Shown: positions 25,481 through 33,776 of the stretch, piece after piece
Layout of the letters: each line of letters begins with the position of its first letter
How positions within the stretch are numbered: the stretch's first letter is position 1
Source: Gammaproteobacteria bacterium
Lineage (GTDB): Bacteria; Pseudomonadota; Gammaproteobacteria; Steroidobacterales; Steroidobacteraceae
Assembly: GCA_016707425.1 (NCBI GenBank)
Contig: JADJHU010000007.1
Span: 1 to 64,000, forward strand
Direction of reading: 5' to 3'
Length of the DNA stretch: 64,000 nt
Program-made: the position numbers and the translations under genes
Notes under the pieces: model-generated
What the model saw: only the letters and a program-made list of their open reading frames with translations
What the model was told of the DNA's origin: nothing
Database searches by the model: none

Positions 25481-27321
25481 AGCCAGTAATCATAATTCTG
25501 TGGGTGTTTGTGCTCAGCGTGTTCGTCAGCGCCGGCGTGGATGCGCAAGTCTGCGATGCGAGTTGCCAGCGGCAGAGGGATTCTGAGTCAGCGGCGGCCC
25601 GTCGCGCGCAGGAAATCGAGCGCGCGAACAGGGGCGCCTCCCAAAGTCAGGGTCAGGCGCAGCCGTGGGGCTCGATACAGCAGTCGGCGCCCCGGCCGGT
25701 GGACCAGCCGGTGCAGCGGGTGCCGCTGGACGACGCCGAGCGCAAGCGCCAGGTTGATGCTCTCGCTTTGGAGCGGGCCCAGGTCGAAGGCAGTCTGCGG
25801 GCCCAGGAAGAGTCAGTGTCGGCGTGGGACCGCGAGTTCGCCCGCGCCGATCGGTTACCTTCGGAGCGCAGTCAAAACGCCTACCTCACCATGGTTAACT
25901 ACGGCGGGCGCTTCGATACGCCGCTGCGTATCGGTCTGCACACCTGGGAGCAGGCCCTGGAGGCCGGCTTCGTCAACGGCTCCACAGTGCCCGACCGACG
26001 CCTGGCAAACGAGGCCGTGGTCACGTTGACTCGGGACGCCGCCAACCTCGGTCCCAGCACTGTGCGTGCGCTGGCTGACATCGTGGCCAAGTATCCGAAC
26101 GAGATAGATTTCCCGATTTACGAAAAAGCCTTGCGTGCCGTCACGATCACGCTGCGGCCCGAGTACAAGCCTCACGTAAGCTATCCCTACGACGTGACGG
26201 GGCGGCGCATGCTCATCGAAGAACTCGTGCGCCAACGCAGGCCCCAAGTTGCGCTGCAGCGCAATCGTGCTGATCCAATGATTGCGGCAGTCGAGCGCAG
26301 TGCTCAGTCCTGGTACCAGCGCGGGCTTGCGGCAGAGAGGAACGACGATTACCTCGGGGCGCTCGAAGCCTATACCAAGGCCATCGATACTGATCGTGCC
26401 CAGATGTCCTTGTGGGAGGGGCTGGTTGAATTCCTGGACACGAACCGTACGCAGGCCGCGGCGGCGGGTGCCGCTCGAAAGATGATCGCCAAGCGCGCGT
26501 TCGACCCCTGGGGATATTGGCGGCTGGGTACCGCGCTGGGTGCGCTGGGCCGGAAGGATGAGGCGATCCAGGCCTTCGAAGAAGCCGTGTACCGCGGGCA
26601 GGGGAACACCTTCCTCACGTCGATTGTCGATACCTACGACAAGTACCGACACTCGATCGGGCTCGCGAACGCGCCTGTTGCCGAGAGCGTCAAGCGCCGT
26701 AACGATCGCGTGCGGAGGGTTGCCGGTACCGCACAGCAGCAAGAGGTGCGCATTGCGGACCTCGTAGCGGAGGCAAAGCTGCTTGCGTCGGGAGGACAGC
26801 ACGAGGAGTCCGCCAGCAAGTGGCGCGAAGCGCTGTCCTATGCTCCCGACCGCGCGGACCTGCACGAAGCGCTCGCCAGAATATTGGACGATAACTACGA
26901 TTCCGCTACAGATGCGGAGGCGCTGTTCGCGATTCGCGAGGCGATCCGGCTGAACCCTGCTGTGGCAAGCTCTCACCAACTGCTGGGCCGCATGCTGGCG
27001 ATCAAAGGTAGTTACCTGGAAGCCACTGCAGCCTATAGCGAGGCGATCCGAATCGAGGCAACCCCTGAACGCCTCGTTTCGCTCGGGAGCGCCCAGTTTG
27101 GCGCCGGCAATCTGGAAGCGGGCATTGGGTCGTATCGCAAGGCAATCGCGATGGAGCCAAAGACCGCCTCAATTCATGCTGATCTGGCCAGTAGACTTGC
27201 CAGCGCCGGTCGCCGGCAGGACGCGCTTCAGGAGTACGAGCGGGCGCTGGAAATCCTGCCGAACTTCGGCCCTTGGCTGCGCAGCTACAATGAACTGCGA
27301 GCGGCTGCAGGTCAGCCGTAG
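25477..27321 (+). CDS. Exported tetratricopeptide-repeat protein
   Basis: 614 aa. A signal peptide (KPVIIILWVFVLSVFVSAGVDA) is followed by a low-complexity Gln/Ser/Arg region to about residue 110 and a central domain with FPIYEKALRAVTITLRPEYK. From about residue 270 to the end it is TPR-like (WYQRGLAAERNDDYLGALEAY, LGTALGALGRKDEAIQAFEEA, ADLASRLASAGRRQDALQEY). TPRs are protein-binding scaffolds. In the periplasm they often assemble envelope or secretion machinery. It is coupled to the 139-aa gene. No specific partner can be named. Confidence 0.8.
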   Translation: MKPVIIILWVFVLSVFVSAGVDAQVCDASCQRQRDSESAAARRAQEIERANRGASQSQGQAQPWGSIQQSAPRPVDQPVQRVPLDDAERKRQVDALALERAQVEGSLRAQEESVSAWDREFARADRLPSERSQNAYLTMVNYGGRFDTPLRIGLHTWEQALEAGFVNGSTVPDRRLANEAVVTLTRDAANLGPSTVRALADIVAKYPNEIDFPIYEKALRAVTITLRPEYKPHVSYPYDVTGRRMLIEELVRQRRPQVALQRNRADPMIAAVERSAQSWYQRGLAAERNDDYLGALEAYTKAIDTDRAQMSLWEGLVEFLDTNRTQAAAAGAARKMIAKRAFDPWGYWRLGTALGALGRKDEAIQAFEEAVYRGQGNTFLTSIVDTYDKYRHSIGLANAPVAESVKRRNDRVRRVAGTAQQQEVRIADLVAEAKLLASGGQHEESASKWREALSYAPDRADLHEALARILDDNYDSATDAEALFAIREAIRLNPAVASSHQLLGRMLAIKGSYLEATAAYSEAIRIEATPERLVSLGSAQFGAGNLEAGIGSYRKAIAMEPKTASIHADLASRLASAGRRQDALQEYERALEILPNFGPWLRSYNELRAAAGQP

Positions 27322-28049
27322 AACCGCGCTCCCCTGGGAACAGAAGCAGGTGGTCGCGCGTGCCGCGAGTTACGATGCAGGCTCGACACTCAGGCGCCGC
27401 CTGGATCGGCTTGTTCTGTACGCTACACGGAGGTGCCTTCCGACGGTCTTCTCGACGAGTTGGTCACTTCAGGGCGCGCCGCTCGTCCCATCGGTGCGCT
27501 GGCGTGCGAGCTTGGTCAGGTTCGCAGGTGGGGGAGCTGTCGACTGAAGCGGCGGGGATCTGCGGCTCCGGAGGGGTTACTGGTCGCGAGGTTTGCCGCG
27601 CAGGGCCTGGTGAACGCCGACCCGGGTCCCCGGGGCTGCCTGCATAAGCCCGGTTACAGGAACTGGACTTACCTGCGGGGATGGTTTGAACTTCCGCTCC
27701 GCGGGAGCAGACCACTATCTGGTCGCCCATGCACTGGCGGGCGGTCTCATGCCGCGGTGACGCAAGAGAAGCCGTCGCTTTCGCCGAATCAGATCAAGAT
27801 CCCGGATGCATGCGCTGGGCTGGGAGTCCGATTCATGGCTGCGCGCCCTCGGAATGCGGCTCGCCATTGAGCCCAGCGCCCGCTGACTCCGAGCCTCCTG
27901 GGCGCTCCTGCTACGTTCCAGCGCGATTCGTAGCAATTTGCAGCCGTCGAACCAGGTGCACCGGGCAGCCGTAGGTCTTTCCTGTGCCTGCCCTTGCAAG
28001 CGGACCCACGGCACAGCATTCTGCAGGCAGTCTCCTGCCGCATGGAACA
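27322..28049. other. 728-base stretch without a gene, containing repeat copy B
   Basis: No frame on either strand resembles a known protein. It marks the change from accessory sequence to the dense core gene order that starts with the crotonase gene. The only recognisable item is the second copy of the 42-bp repeat. Confidence 0.5.
27665..27706. repeat. 42-bp direct repeat, copy B
   Basis: 39 of 42 positions match 21330-21371, with differences at three scattered bases. It stands in non-coding DNA and is not followed by integrase-like sequence. It may mark the right border of the accessory region. Confidence 0.75.
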
Positions 28050-28871
28050 ATGATGGAATTCCAGGACCTGACGTACGAGAAGTCGAACCATATCGCGCTC
28101 ATCACCCTGAACCAGCCTGAGAAGATGAACGCCATGACGGGGCGGATGCTCGCGTCCTTCACCCGGGCCGTCGAGCAGGCGCGTCATGACGACGATGTGC
28201 GCGTGCTCGTGCTCACCGGCGCTGGGCAGGGCTTCTGCTCCGGAGCGGATACCGAGATGCTGATTGCCATCGCCCTGGGCAAACCGATTCCGGGGGCCGT
28301 CGAGCAGCACAGCTGGCGCAAGAACCTCGAGCCCGTCGGCTGGTTCGGGGTCGAAGTGAGCCAGTTCGAGAAGCCGACGATCGCCGCGATCAACGGCTCG
28401 GCCGTGGGTGGAGGCTTCGCGCTCGCCATGGCCTGCGACCTGCGCATCATCGCCAATGATGCGAAGTTCGGCATGGCCTCGACGCATCGCTACGCACTGC
28501 CGCCGGAAGCCGGCATTACCTACACGCTGCCGCGCATCGTCGGGCTCACCCGCGCGCTCGAGCTCCTGCTCACCGGCGATCTCGTGGACGGCGTCGAAGC
28601 CGAGCGCATGGGGCTCGTGAACCGGGCCGTGCCGCGCGAGCAGGTGCTCGAGGCCTCGATGGCGCTTGCGGCGAAGATCGCGGGCAACGGACCGATCGGC
28701 ATGGCGCTCACCAAGCAGCTCGTCTACCGCGGGCTGCACGAGGAGAGTATTGCTACGCAGGTCGAGCGCGAGGATGCGGCACTCGCACGTGGCTTCCGGA
28801 CCCAGGACTTCGTGGAAGGCGCGACGGCCTGGTGGGTGGACAAGCGCAAGCCGGTCTTCAAGGGCAGATGA
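28050..28871 (+). CDS. Enoyl-CoA hydratase/isomerase (crotonase) family protein
   Basis: 273 aa from ATG 28050 (28053 is equally possible). The oxyanion-hole motifs are FCSGADTEML and GSAVGGGFALAMACDL, followed by LPPEAGITYTLPRIVGL. The first catalytic Glu of classical hydratases (GGCEL) is Ala here, while a Glu is present in PPEAG. It may therefore be an isomerase or another crotonase type acting on an acyl-CoA. It converges with the double CaiB/BaiF gene, which also handles acyl-CoA, suggesting a shared degradative route. Confidence 0.85.
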   Translation: MMEFQDLTYEKSNHIALITLNQPEKMNAMTGRMLASFTRAVEQARHDDDVRVLVLTGAGQGFCSGADTEMLIAIALGKPIPGAVEQHSWRKNLEPVGWFGVEVSQFEKPTIAAINGSAVGGGFALAMACDLRIIANDAKFGMASTHRYALPPEAGITYTLPRIVGLTRALELLLTGDLVDGVEAERMGLVNRAVPREQVLEASMALAAKIAGNGPIGMALTKQLVYRGLHEESIATQVEREDAALARGFRTQDFVEGATAWWVDKRKPVFKGR

Positions 28872-28872
28872 A

Positions 28873-28890
28873 CGCGCCGGATCCGGCGCG
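28873..28890. terminator. Perfect 18-bp palindrome between convergent genes
   Basis: CGCGCCGGATCCGGCGCG lies 2 bases after the crotonase stop and 9 bases beyond the convergent gene's stop. It would form a very stable hairpin read from either side. There is no T-run, so it is a bidirectional terminator or mRNA-end barrier rather than a textbook intrinsic terminator. Confidence 0.5.
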
Positions 28891-28899
28891 GTGCAGCAG

Positions 28900-31260
28900 T
28901 TATCGCGGCTTCGTGCCGATGACGCCTTGATCTGCGAGTTGCGCGAGCTCCGCGGCGGTCAGCCCCAGACGCTCGGTGAGGACCTCTGCGGTGTGCTCAC
29001 CGAGGAGGGGCGGCGCGCGCCGGAAAACCGTACTGATGCCCGCGATGTGCAGCGGAATGCGCCGGTAGGGATGCGTGCCGGTCACCGGCCGGGAGAGCTC
29101 CTGGAAGAGTCCGAAGTGCTGGAGCGCCCCGTCCTCGGGCAGCCGTCCGCCCTTCGTGACCCGGCAGGCCATGATGCCGCGTGCCTGAAGCCGCGCTTCC
29201 AGCGTGAGGAGCGGCTGGTCCGCGACCCGTGTCGCGATCGCCTCGTCGAGCGCGGCTTCGTGCGCCTTGCGGGCCACTGCCGTGGCGAAACGTGGATCCT
29301 GCGCAAGCGACGCCGCACCCAGCTCATCCGCGAGTGCCACGAATTCCTCGTCCGTGGCGACGGCGATCGACAGCCATTCCTCAGGTCCGGCGACCCGGTA
29401 AGTATTGTGCGGAGCCATCCACTCGTGGCGGTTGGCCCGCGCCTCGAATACGGGTACGCCGTGCTGCACCGCGATGTACTCCGGCCCGAAGAGCGCATCC
29501 ACGGTCTCGCACTGCGGCACCTGCACGGACATGCCTCGCCCGGTGCGCTCGCGCTCGCGGAGCGCGAGCTCGATCGCGGCCGCCGCGAGCGTGCCGGACA
29601 TGGGATCGCAGAAGCCGCTCGGGATCTTCGGGACGCCACCGGGGTAGCCCGTCATCGAGGCGCAGCTCGCGAGCTGCTCGAAGGCGACGCCATAGCCTGC
29701 ATAGTCGCCCCAGGGTCCGTCCGGCCCGTAGCCCGGCATGGTCACGATCACGAGGCGTGGATTGACCGCGTGCAGCGCGTCGTCGCCCAGGCCGAGCCCT
29801 GGCATCACCCGGTTCGAGAAATTGCTGATGACGATGTCGGCATCGCGGGCGAGGCGCAGGAAGATGTCGCGGCCGGCTGGCGTCTGCAGATCGAGCGTGA
29901 TGCCGCGCCGCTCGCTGTTGGTATCGTTCCACAGTGGCCCTTTTTCCCAGCATTGCGGGACCCTGGGGTCGACGATGGTGTAGCGGAAGGCATCCGGGCG
30001 ACGGCTCGACTCGATCTTGATGACTTCGGCGCCCAGCGTGCCAAGGAGCAGTGTGGCGTAAGGGCCGGCCCAGAAGTGTGAGAGATCGAGGATGCGGATG
30101 CCCGCGAAGGGCTGGGGTTGTGTCTGCGCTGCGGCGGTCGCCGGGTGGGGCCCCCAGTGCGGCGCGGTGTCCTCGACGAGTGGCCCGGGTCTCGCGGCTT
30201 CGGCGCCGCCGAGGAGATAGGAGATGCGCGGCGTCTTGACCGCCCTGCCTGCGACCTCCGTCTTGCTGAAGAAGCCGCGTGCGGCGAGCTGCTCGTCCTC
30301 CAGTCGCTCGGCGATGGAGCGGATCGGGGCGGCCGTCACGCCATGGCGCTGGGCCGCCGCCATCAGCTCGGTGCGCGTCATCGACATCAGCACGGGTTTG
30401 ACACGCTTCCAGAGCTCGACTGCGTGCTCCATGCGGTAACTCATTTCACGTCCGCCCGGTTCGTTCAGCACGTCCCCGATGCCCAACATGCCGCACATGC
30501 CTTCCCAGTGCTTCGGGGTGAGCGGCGAGCAGCCGAACCAGCCATCCTTGCAGGGCAGGACCCCGCTGAGCGGCCACGCGTCGGCCTCGTCCGGGGCGCC
30601 CCAGAAGGGGCGCTCAACGCCGGTCATGCTGCGCACGAGCCAGGGCGAGACCAGCATCGAGGCGGCGACACCTTGCATGGAGATTTCCGCGAACTGGCGC
30701 CCGCCGTGCAGCCGCTCGGCGCGGAGGAGCACGAGCCCGGCGAAGAAGGCGAGCGCACCGCTCACGCGATAGCTCAGATCGAAGCTCGGGCGGATCGGCT
30801 CGCGGCCCGGTGACTGCAGGCTGTCCATCCAGCCGCCACGGGCCATCACACCGAGATCGGAGGCGCGGTAGGCCCCGAGCGGTCCGTCGACCGCGAAGGG
30901 GGAGACGAGAGCCACGTTCGCACGCGCTTTCGCCCAGCTTCGCAAGGCGGTCGGTGCGAGCCCGAGCACGGCTTCGGCGAGCGAGGGCTCAATGAGGACG
31001 AGATCGGCCGCCTCGCAGAGCGCACGAGCTTCCTCAGGCGGGAGGCGTACGGCCCGTTTGCCGCGTCCGAGCCAGTCCCAGGCTGCGCTGCGGCGCTCGC
31101 CGCAGGCTTCATAGTGCGGCGCCAGCCCTCGAAGCGGCGAGCCCGCGGGCGGCTCCAGGATGACGACCTCGGCACCCCAGCCGACGAAGTGCCGCGCAGC
31201 CTCTGCCGCCGCACCGATGGCCGAGATCTCGACGATCCGAAGCTTGCCCAGCATGCCCAT
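28900..31260 (-). CDS. Tandem CaiB/BaiF (family III) CoA-transferase, two domains in one chain
   Basis: 786 aa, about twice the usual 400. Domain 1 (1-385) starts GKLRIVEISAIGAAAEAARHFVGWGAEVVILEPP. Domain 2 (~390-786) repeats the same opening as GIRILDLSHFWAGPYATLLLGTLGAEVIKIE and includes DIVISNFSNRVMPGLGLG and MSVQVPQCETVDALFG. Family III enzymes move CoA between carboxylic acids as interlocked dimers, and a fused pair would be an intrachain dimer. It converges with the crotonase gene and lies downstream of minCDE on the same strand. Confidence 0.9.
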   Translation of the reverse strand: MGMLGKLRIVEISAIGAAAEAARHFVGWGAEVVILEPPAGSPLRGLAPHYEACGERRSAAWDWLGRGKRAVRLPPEEARALCEAADLVLIEPSLAEAVLGLAPTALRSWAKARANVALVSPFAVDGPLGAYRASDLGVMARGGWMDSLQSPGREPIRPSFDLSYRVSGALAFFAGLVLLRAERLHGGRQFAEISMQGVAASMLVSPWLVRSMTGVERPFWGAPDEADAWPLSGVLPCKDGWFGCSPLTPKHWEGMCGMLGIGDVLNEPGGREMSYRMEHAVELWKRVKPVLMSMTRTELMAAAQRHGVTAAPIRSIAERLEDEQLAARGFFSKTEVAGRAVKTPRISYLLGGAEAARPGPLVEDTAPHWGPHPATAAAQTQPQPFAGIRILDLSHFWAGPYATLLLGTLGAEVIKIESSRRPDAFRYTIVDPRVPQCWEKGPLWNDTNSERRGITLDLQTPAGRDIFLRLARDADIVISNFSNRVMPGLGLGDDALHAVNPRLVIVTMPGYGPDGPWGDYAGYGVAFEQLASCASMTGYPGGVPKIPSGFCDPMSGTLAAAAIELALRERERTGRGMSVQVPQCETVDALFGPEYIAVQHGVPVFEARANRHEWMAPHNTYRVAGPEEWLSIAVATDEEFVALADELGAASLAQDPRFATAVARKAHEAALDEAIATRVADQPLLTLEARLQARGIMACRVTKGGRLPEDGALQHFGLFQELSRPVTGTHPYRRIPLHIAGISTVFRRAPPLLGEHTAEVLTERLGLTAAELAQLADQGVIGTKPR

Positions 31261-31272
31261 GGTGATAACGTC

Positions 31273-31527
31273 CTAACCACCCTTCTCAGGCAGGGCGACG
31301 GAGAGCTCGAGCACGTCGCGACCCTCTTCACGCTCGAGATTGATCTGGATCGCGTCGGGATCCACGTTCACGTACCTGCGGATGACCTCGAGCAGCTCGC
31401 GACGCAGCAGCGGCAGGAAGTCGGGGCCGCCGCGGGTACTGCGCTCCTGCGCGACGATGATGCGCAGGCGCTCCTTGGCGACCTGCGCGGAGGAGGGTGG
31501 GCGGCGAAACAGAGCCAGCAGTCCCAT
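31273..31527 (-). CDS. minE: MinE, cell-division topological specificity factor
   Basis: 84 aa starting MGLLALFRRPPSSAQVAKERLRI, where ALFRR is the membrane/MinD-contact segment. Then IIVAQERS, the anti-MinCD region, and a C-terminal dimer domain ending ELSVALPEKGG. MinE stimulates MinD ATPase and drives pole-to-pole oscillation so that FtsZ assembles only at mid-cell. It follows minD by one base. The start was chosen by alignment to the family, and a longer upstream frame overlaps minD and is not used. Confidence 0.95.
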   Translation of the reverse strand: MGLLALFRRPPSSAQVAKERLRIIVAQERSTRGGPDFLPLLRRELLEVIRRYVNVDPDAIQINLEREEGRDVLELSVALPEKGG

Positions 31528-31528
31528 G

Positions 31529-32341
31529 TCAGCTCCCGAACATGCGGGCGAAGAAGCCCTTCTTCGGTTCGTCGACGAAACGCAGTGGCAGCTCCTCACC
31601 GAGGAGCCGGCCGACAGCGTCCTCGTAGGCATGCGAGGCGATGCTCTCTGCATTCAGGATGACGGGTGAGCCGGCGTTGGACGCGGACAGCACATCCGCG
31701 GATTCCGGTACGACGCCCAGCACCTCGAGGCCGAGGATTTCGCGGACGTCGGCGACGCTCAGCATCTCGCCCGCGGCCACACGCCGCGGGCTGTAGCGGG
31801 TCAGCAGCAGATGCTCCTGGACGCCGCCATTGCCCTGCTCTGCACGCAGGGTCTTGCTTGCCAGGAGACCGAGGATGCGGTCCGAGTCGCGCACCGAGGA
31901 CACCTCGGGATTGACCACCACGATCGCCCGGTCTGCAAAATACATCGCCAGGTACGCGCCCTTCTCGATGCCTGCGGGCGAGTCGCAGATGATGTAGTCG
32001 AAACCGTCGGCCGTGAGCTCGTCGAGCACGCGGCGGACGCCCTCCACCGAAAGCGCTTCCTTGTCGCGGGTCTGGGAGGCGGCGAGCACGAAGAGATTGT
32101 CGAGACGCTTGTCCTTGATGAGCGCCTGTCTGAGTGTGCAGTCGCCCTGGATGACGTTCACGAAGTCGTACACCACACGCCGCTCGCAACCCATGATGAG
32201 GTCGAGATTGCGCAGGCCGATGTCGAAGTCGATGACCGCGACGCGCTTGCCTCGGCGCGCAAGTCCGGCAGCGAGGCTCGCTGCGGTGGTCGTCTTGCCG
32301 ACTCCGCCCTTGCCTGAAGTCACAACGATGATTTCGGTCAA
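31529..32341 (-). CDS. minD: MinD, septum-site ATPase
   Basis: 270 aa with the deviant Walker A SGKGGVGKTT at residues 9-18, DFDIGLRNLD, and a C-terminal amphipathic helix (KKGFFARMFGS) that docks it to the membrane. The start is TTG 32341 preceded by AAGGAG 8 bases away. This gives the family's exact length, whereas the upstream in-frame region lacks a ribosome site. MinD-ATP recruits MinC to block FtsZ near the poles. It lies in minCDE, 34 bases after minC. Confidence 0.95.
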   Translation of the reverse strand: MTEIIVVTSGKGGVGKTTTAASLAAGLARRGKRVAVIDFDIGLRNLDLIMGCERRVVYDFVNVIQGDCTLRQALIKDKRLDNLFVLAASQTRDKEALSVEGVRRVLDELTADGFDYIICDSPAGIEKGAYLAMYFADRAIVVVNPEVSSVRDSDRILGLLASKTLRAEQGNGGVQEHLLLTRYSPRRVAAGEMLSVADVREILGLEVLGVVPESADVLSASNAGSPVILNAESIASHAYEDAVGRLLGEELPLRFVDEPKKGFFARMFGS

Positions 32342-32375
32342 CTGTGGATCTCCTTCAAAATATGTCAGGACGGCC

Positions 32376-33113
32376 TCAGCCGCCGAGGCGCGCGACATTC
32401 AGTGCGTCGCCATCGAGCCACGCCTGCACCGGCTGGCCGGCGAGCTCCCCGGGGATGGTCTCGAACACGCGGAACACGCCGGCGATCGACACGAGCTCGG
32501 CGTGGAAGGTCAGGCAGAAGATGCGTGCAGCGGTTTCACCGCGGGCACCGGCCATGGCGCGGCCCCGCAGGGCGCCATAGACGTGGACGCAGCCATCGGC
32601 CATCACTTCGGCGCCAGCCCCGACGGTGGCGGTGACCACCAGGTCGTGCTGACGGGCGTAGACGCGCTGCCCGGAGCGTACGGGCTGCTGATGCACCAGC
32701 GCGGCCGCGCTGGTGCCCGCTGCGGCCGCGGGCTGGCCCGTGGGCACCTGCGTGGGGGCCGGAGGCTTCTTCGGGACCCGGAAGGCGGGCAGGATCGGCA
32801 GTGCGAGTGCCCGGGCCAGGCCGGCAATGGCGTCCGTGCCCGAGGTCAGACCCACGACCAGCATGCCCGCACGCCGCACGGCGTCCAGCACGGTGCGCAT
32901 CTCGGCGATCTCGGGCTCTCTCTCCAGCATGGTGAGATCGACGCACACCGCCGTGCGCTCGAAGAATCCGGGCGGCGCGCTCGCGATGCGCCCGGTCAGT
33001 TCGTCGACGCAGGCGGCCGGATCGGTTGTGCGCAGGCGCAGCTGCGCCAGGCCCACCTGGCCGAAGCGGATCTCCAGTGCCGGTTCGTGCGTCGCCTCTG
33101 CTGGTCTGCTCAT
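32376..33113 (-). CDS. minC: MinC, FtsZ-assembly inhibitor
   Basis: 245 aa. An N-terminal FtsZ-binding domain (1-105), a Pro/Ala linker (about 112-140) and a C-terminal beta-helix domain (QRVYARQHDLVVTATVGAGAEVMADG, VHVYGALRGRAMAG) that binds MinD. It is the first gene of the min operon. The divergent upstream gene is an RRM protein whose leader is strongly structured. Confidence 0.95.
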   Translation of the reverse strand: MSRPAEATHEPALEIRFGQVGLAQLRLRTTDPAACVDELTGRIASAPPGFFERTAVCVDLTMLEREPEIAEMRTVLDAVRRAGMLVVGLTSGTDAIAGLARALALPILPAFRVPKKPPAPTQVPTGQPAAAAGTSAAALVHQQPVRSGQRVYARQHDLVVTATVGAGAEVMADGCVHVYGALRGRAMAGARGETAARIFCLTFHAELVSIAGVFRVFETIPGELAGQPVQAWLDGDALNVARLGG

Positions 33114-33277
33114 CGCTCTCGGTCAGCCTCCGCGGGACTGCGCAGTGTACTGGGCACGCTCGTGTGTTGGGAGGTCCGGTCGCATGCACGTACGGGGGCA
33201 GCGCCGCACGCTGCTGAAACCCGGGCGCGGGGCGGCGAACGCGAGTAAGCTGCGCGCAGGCTCGTGACTATTCTCTT

Positions 33278-33320
33278 CTGCCCGTCCCCGAGCGGGCAGT
33301 GCCACTTCGGTGCACTGCCC
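33278..33320 (+). promoter_or_regulatory. Two mutually exclusive hairpins upstream of the RRM gene
   Basis: Hairpin 1: CTGCCCG (33278-33284) with CGGGCAG (33293-33299). Hairpin 2: GGGCAGTG (33294-33301) with CACTGCCC (33313-33320), plus CAC/GTG closing a TTCG tetraloop (33306-33309). They share the GGGCAG segment, so only one can form at a time. This lies 91 bases before the RRM start, in what is likely its 5' leader. It has no T-run, so it is not an intrinsic terminator. Confidence 0.5.
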
Positions 33321-33410
33321 GGTTGAGGTCTGCCATCACAGAACCGTCTCCGAACCGTCAGGCAGGAATCGTCCTGTCGCCCATTTCTTCTTCCATGTGA
33401 GCAAACTCCA

Positions 33411-33704
33411 GTGACCAAGTTGTTCGTAGGCAATCTGCCTTTCACCGCCACCGAGGATTCCGTTCGTGCGCTCTTCGCCGAGCATGGCACGGTCGAGACG
33501 ATCGCCCTGATCAACGACCGCGATACGGGTCGGCCAAGGGGCTTCGGCTTCGTCGAGATGTCCAACGCCGATGCCTCGCGCGCCATGCAGGCGCTCGATG
33601 GCAAGGATTTTGGCGGGCGTGCGCTGAAAGTGAACGAAGCCCAGGCGCGTGAGCGCTCGGGCGGGGGCGGGGGTGGGGGTGGCCGCGGCCCGCGCCGCTA
33701 CTGA
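33411..33704 (+). CDS. Small RRM RNA-binding protein with Gly-rich tail
   Basis: 97 aa: one RNA-recognition motif with RNP2 LFVGNL (residues 4-9) and RNP1 RGFGFVEM (43-50), then a Gly/Arg tail (GGGGGGGGRGPRR). The architecture matches bacterial Rbp proteins, several of which are cold-induced RNA chaperones. The start is GTG 33411. The only nearby ATG runs straight into a stop. The long structured leader suggests post-transcriptional control. Confidence 0.92.
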   Translation: MTKLFVGNLPFTATEDSVRALFAEHGTVETIALINDRDTGRPRGFGFVEMSNADASRAMQALDGKDFGGRALKVNEAQARERSGGGGGGGGRGPRRY

Positions 33705-33776
33705 TGACACCTGCAGGCACTCCGGGCCGCGTCCGTGCGGTCCGGAGTGCTGTGCCCGTTGCATTCGGGAGACCCG

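Noticed and set aside
27433..27870. 145-aa plus-strand frame in the gap before the crotonase gene
   Set aside because: No domain, contains the 42-bp repeat within it, composition like random GC-rich frame.
28666..30081. 471-aa plus-strand frame over the CaiB/BaiF gene
   Set aside because: Antisense to a conserved gene, no recognisable domain.
33278..33320. Intrinsic terminator of minC or the RRM gene
   Set aside because: No T-run on either strand, and it lies between divergent starts, not after a gene.
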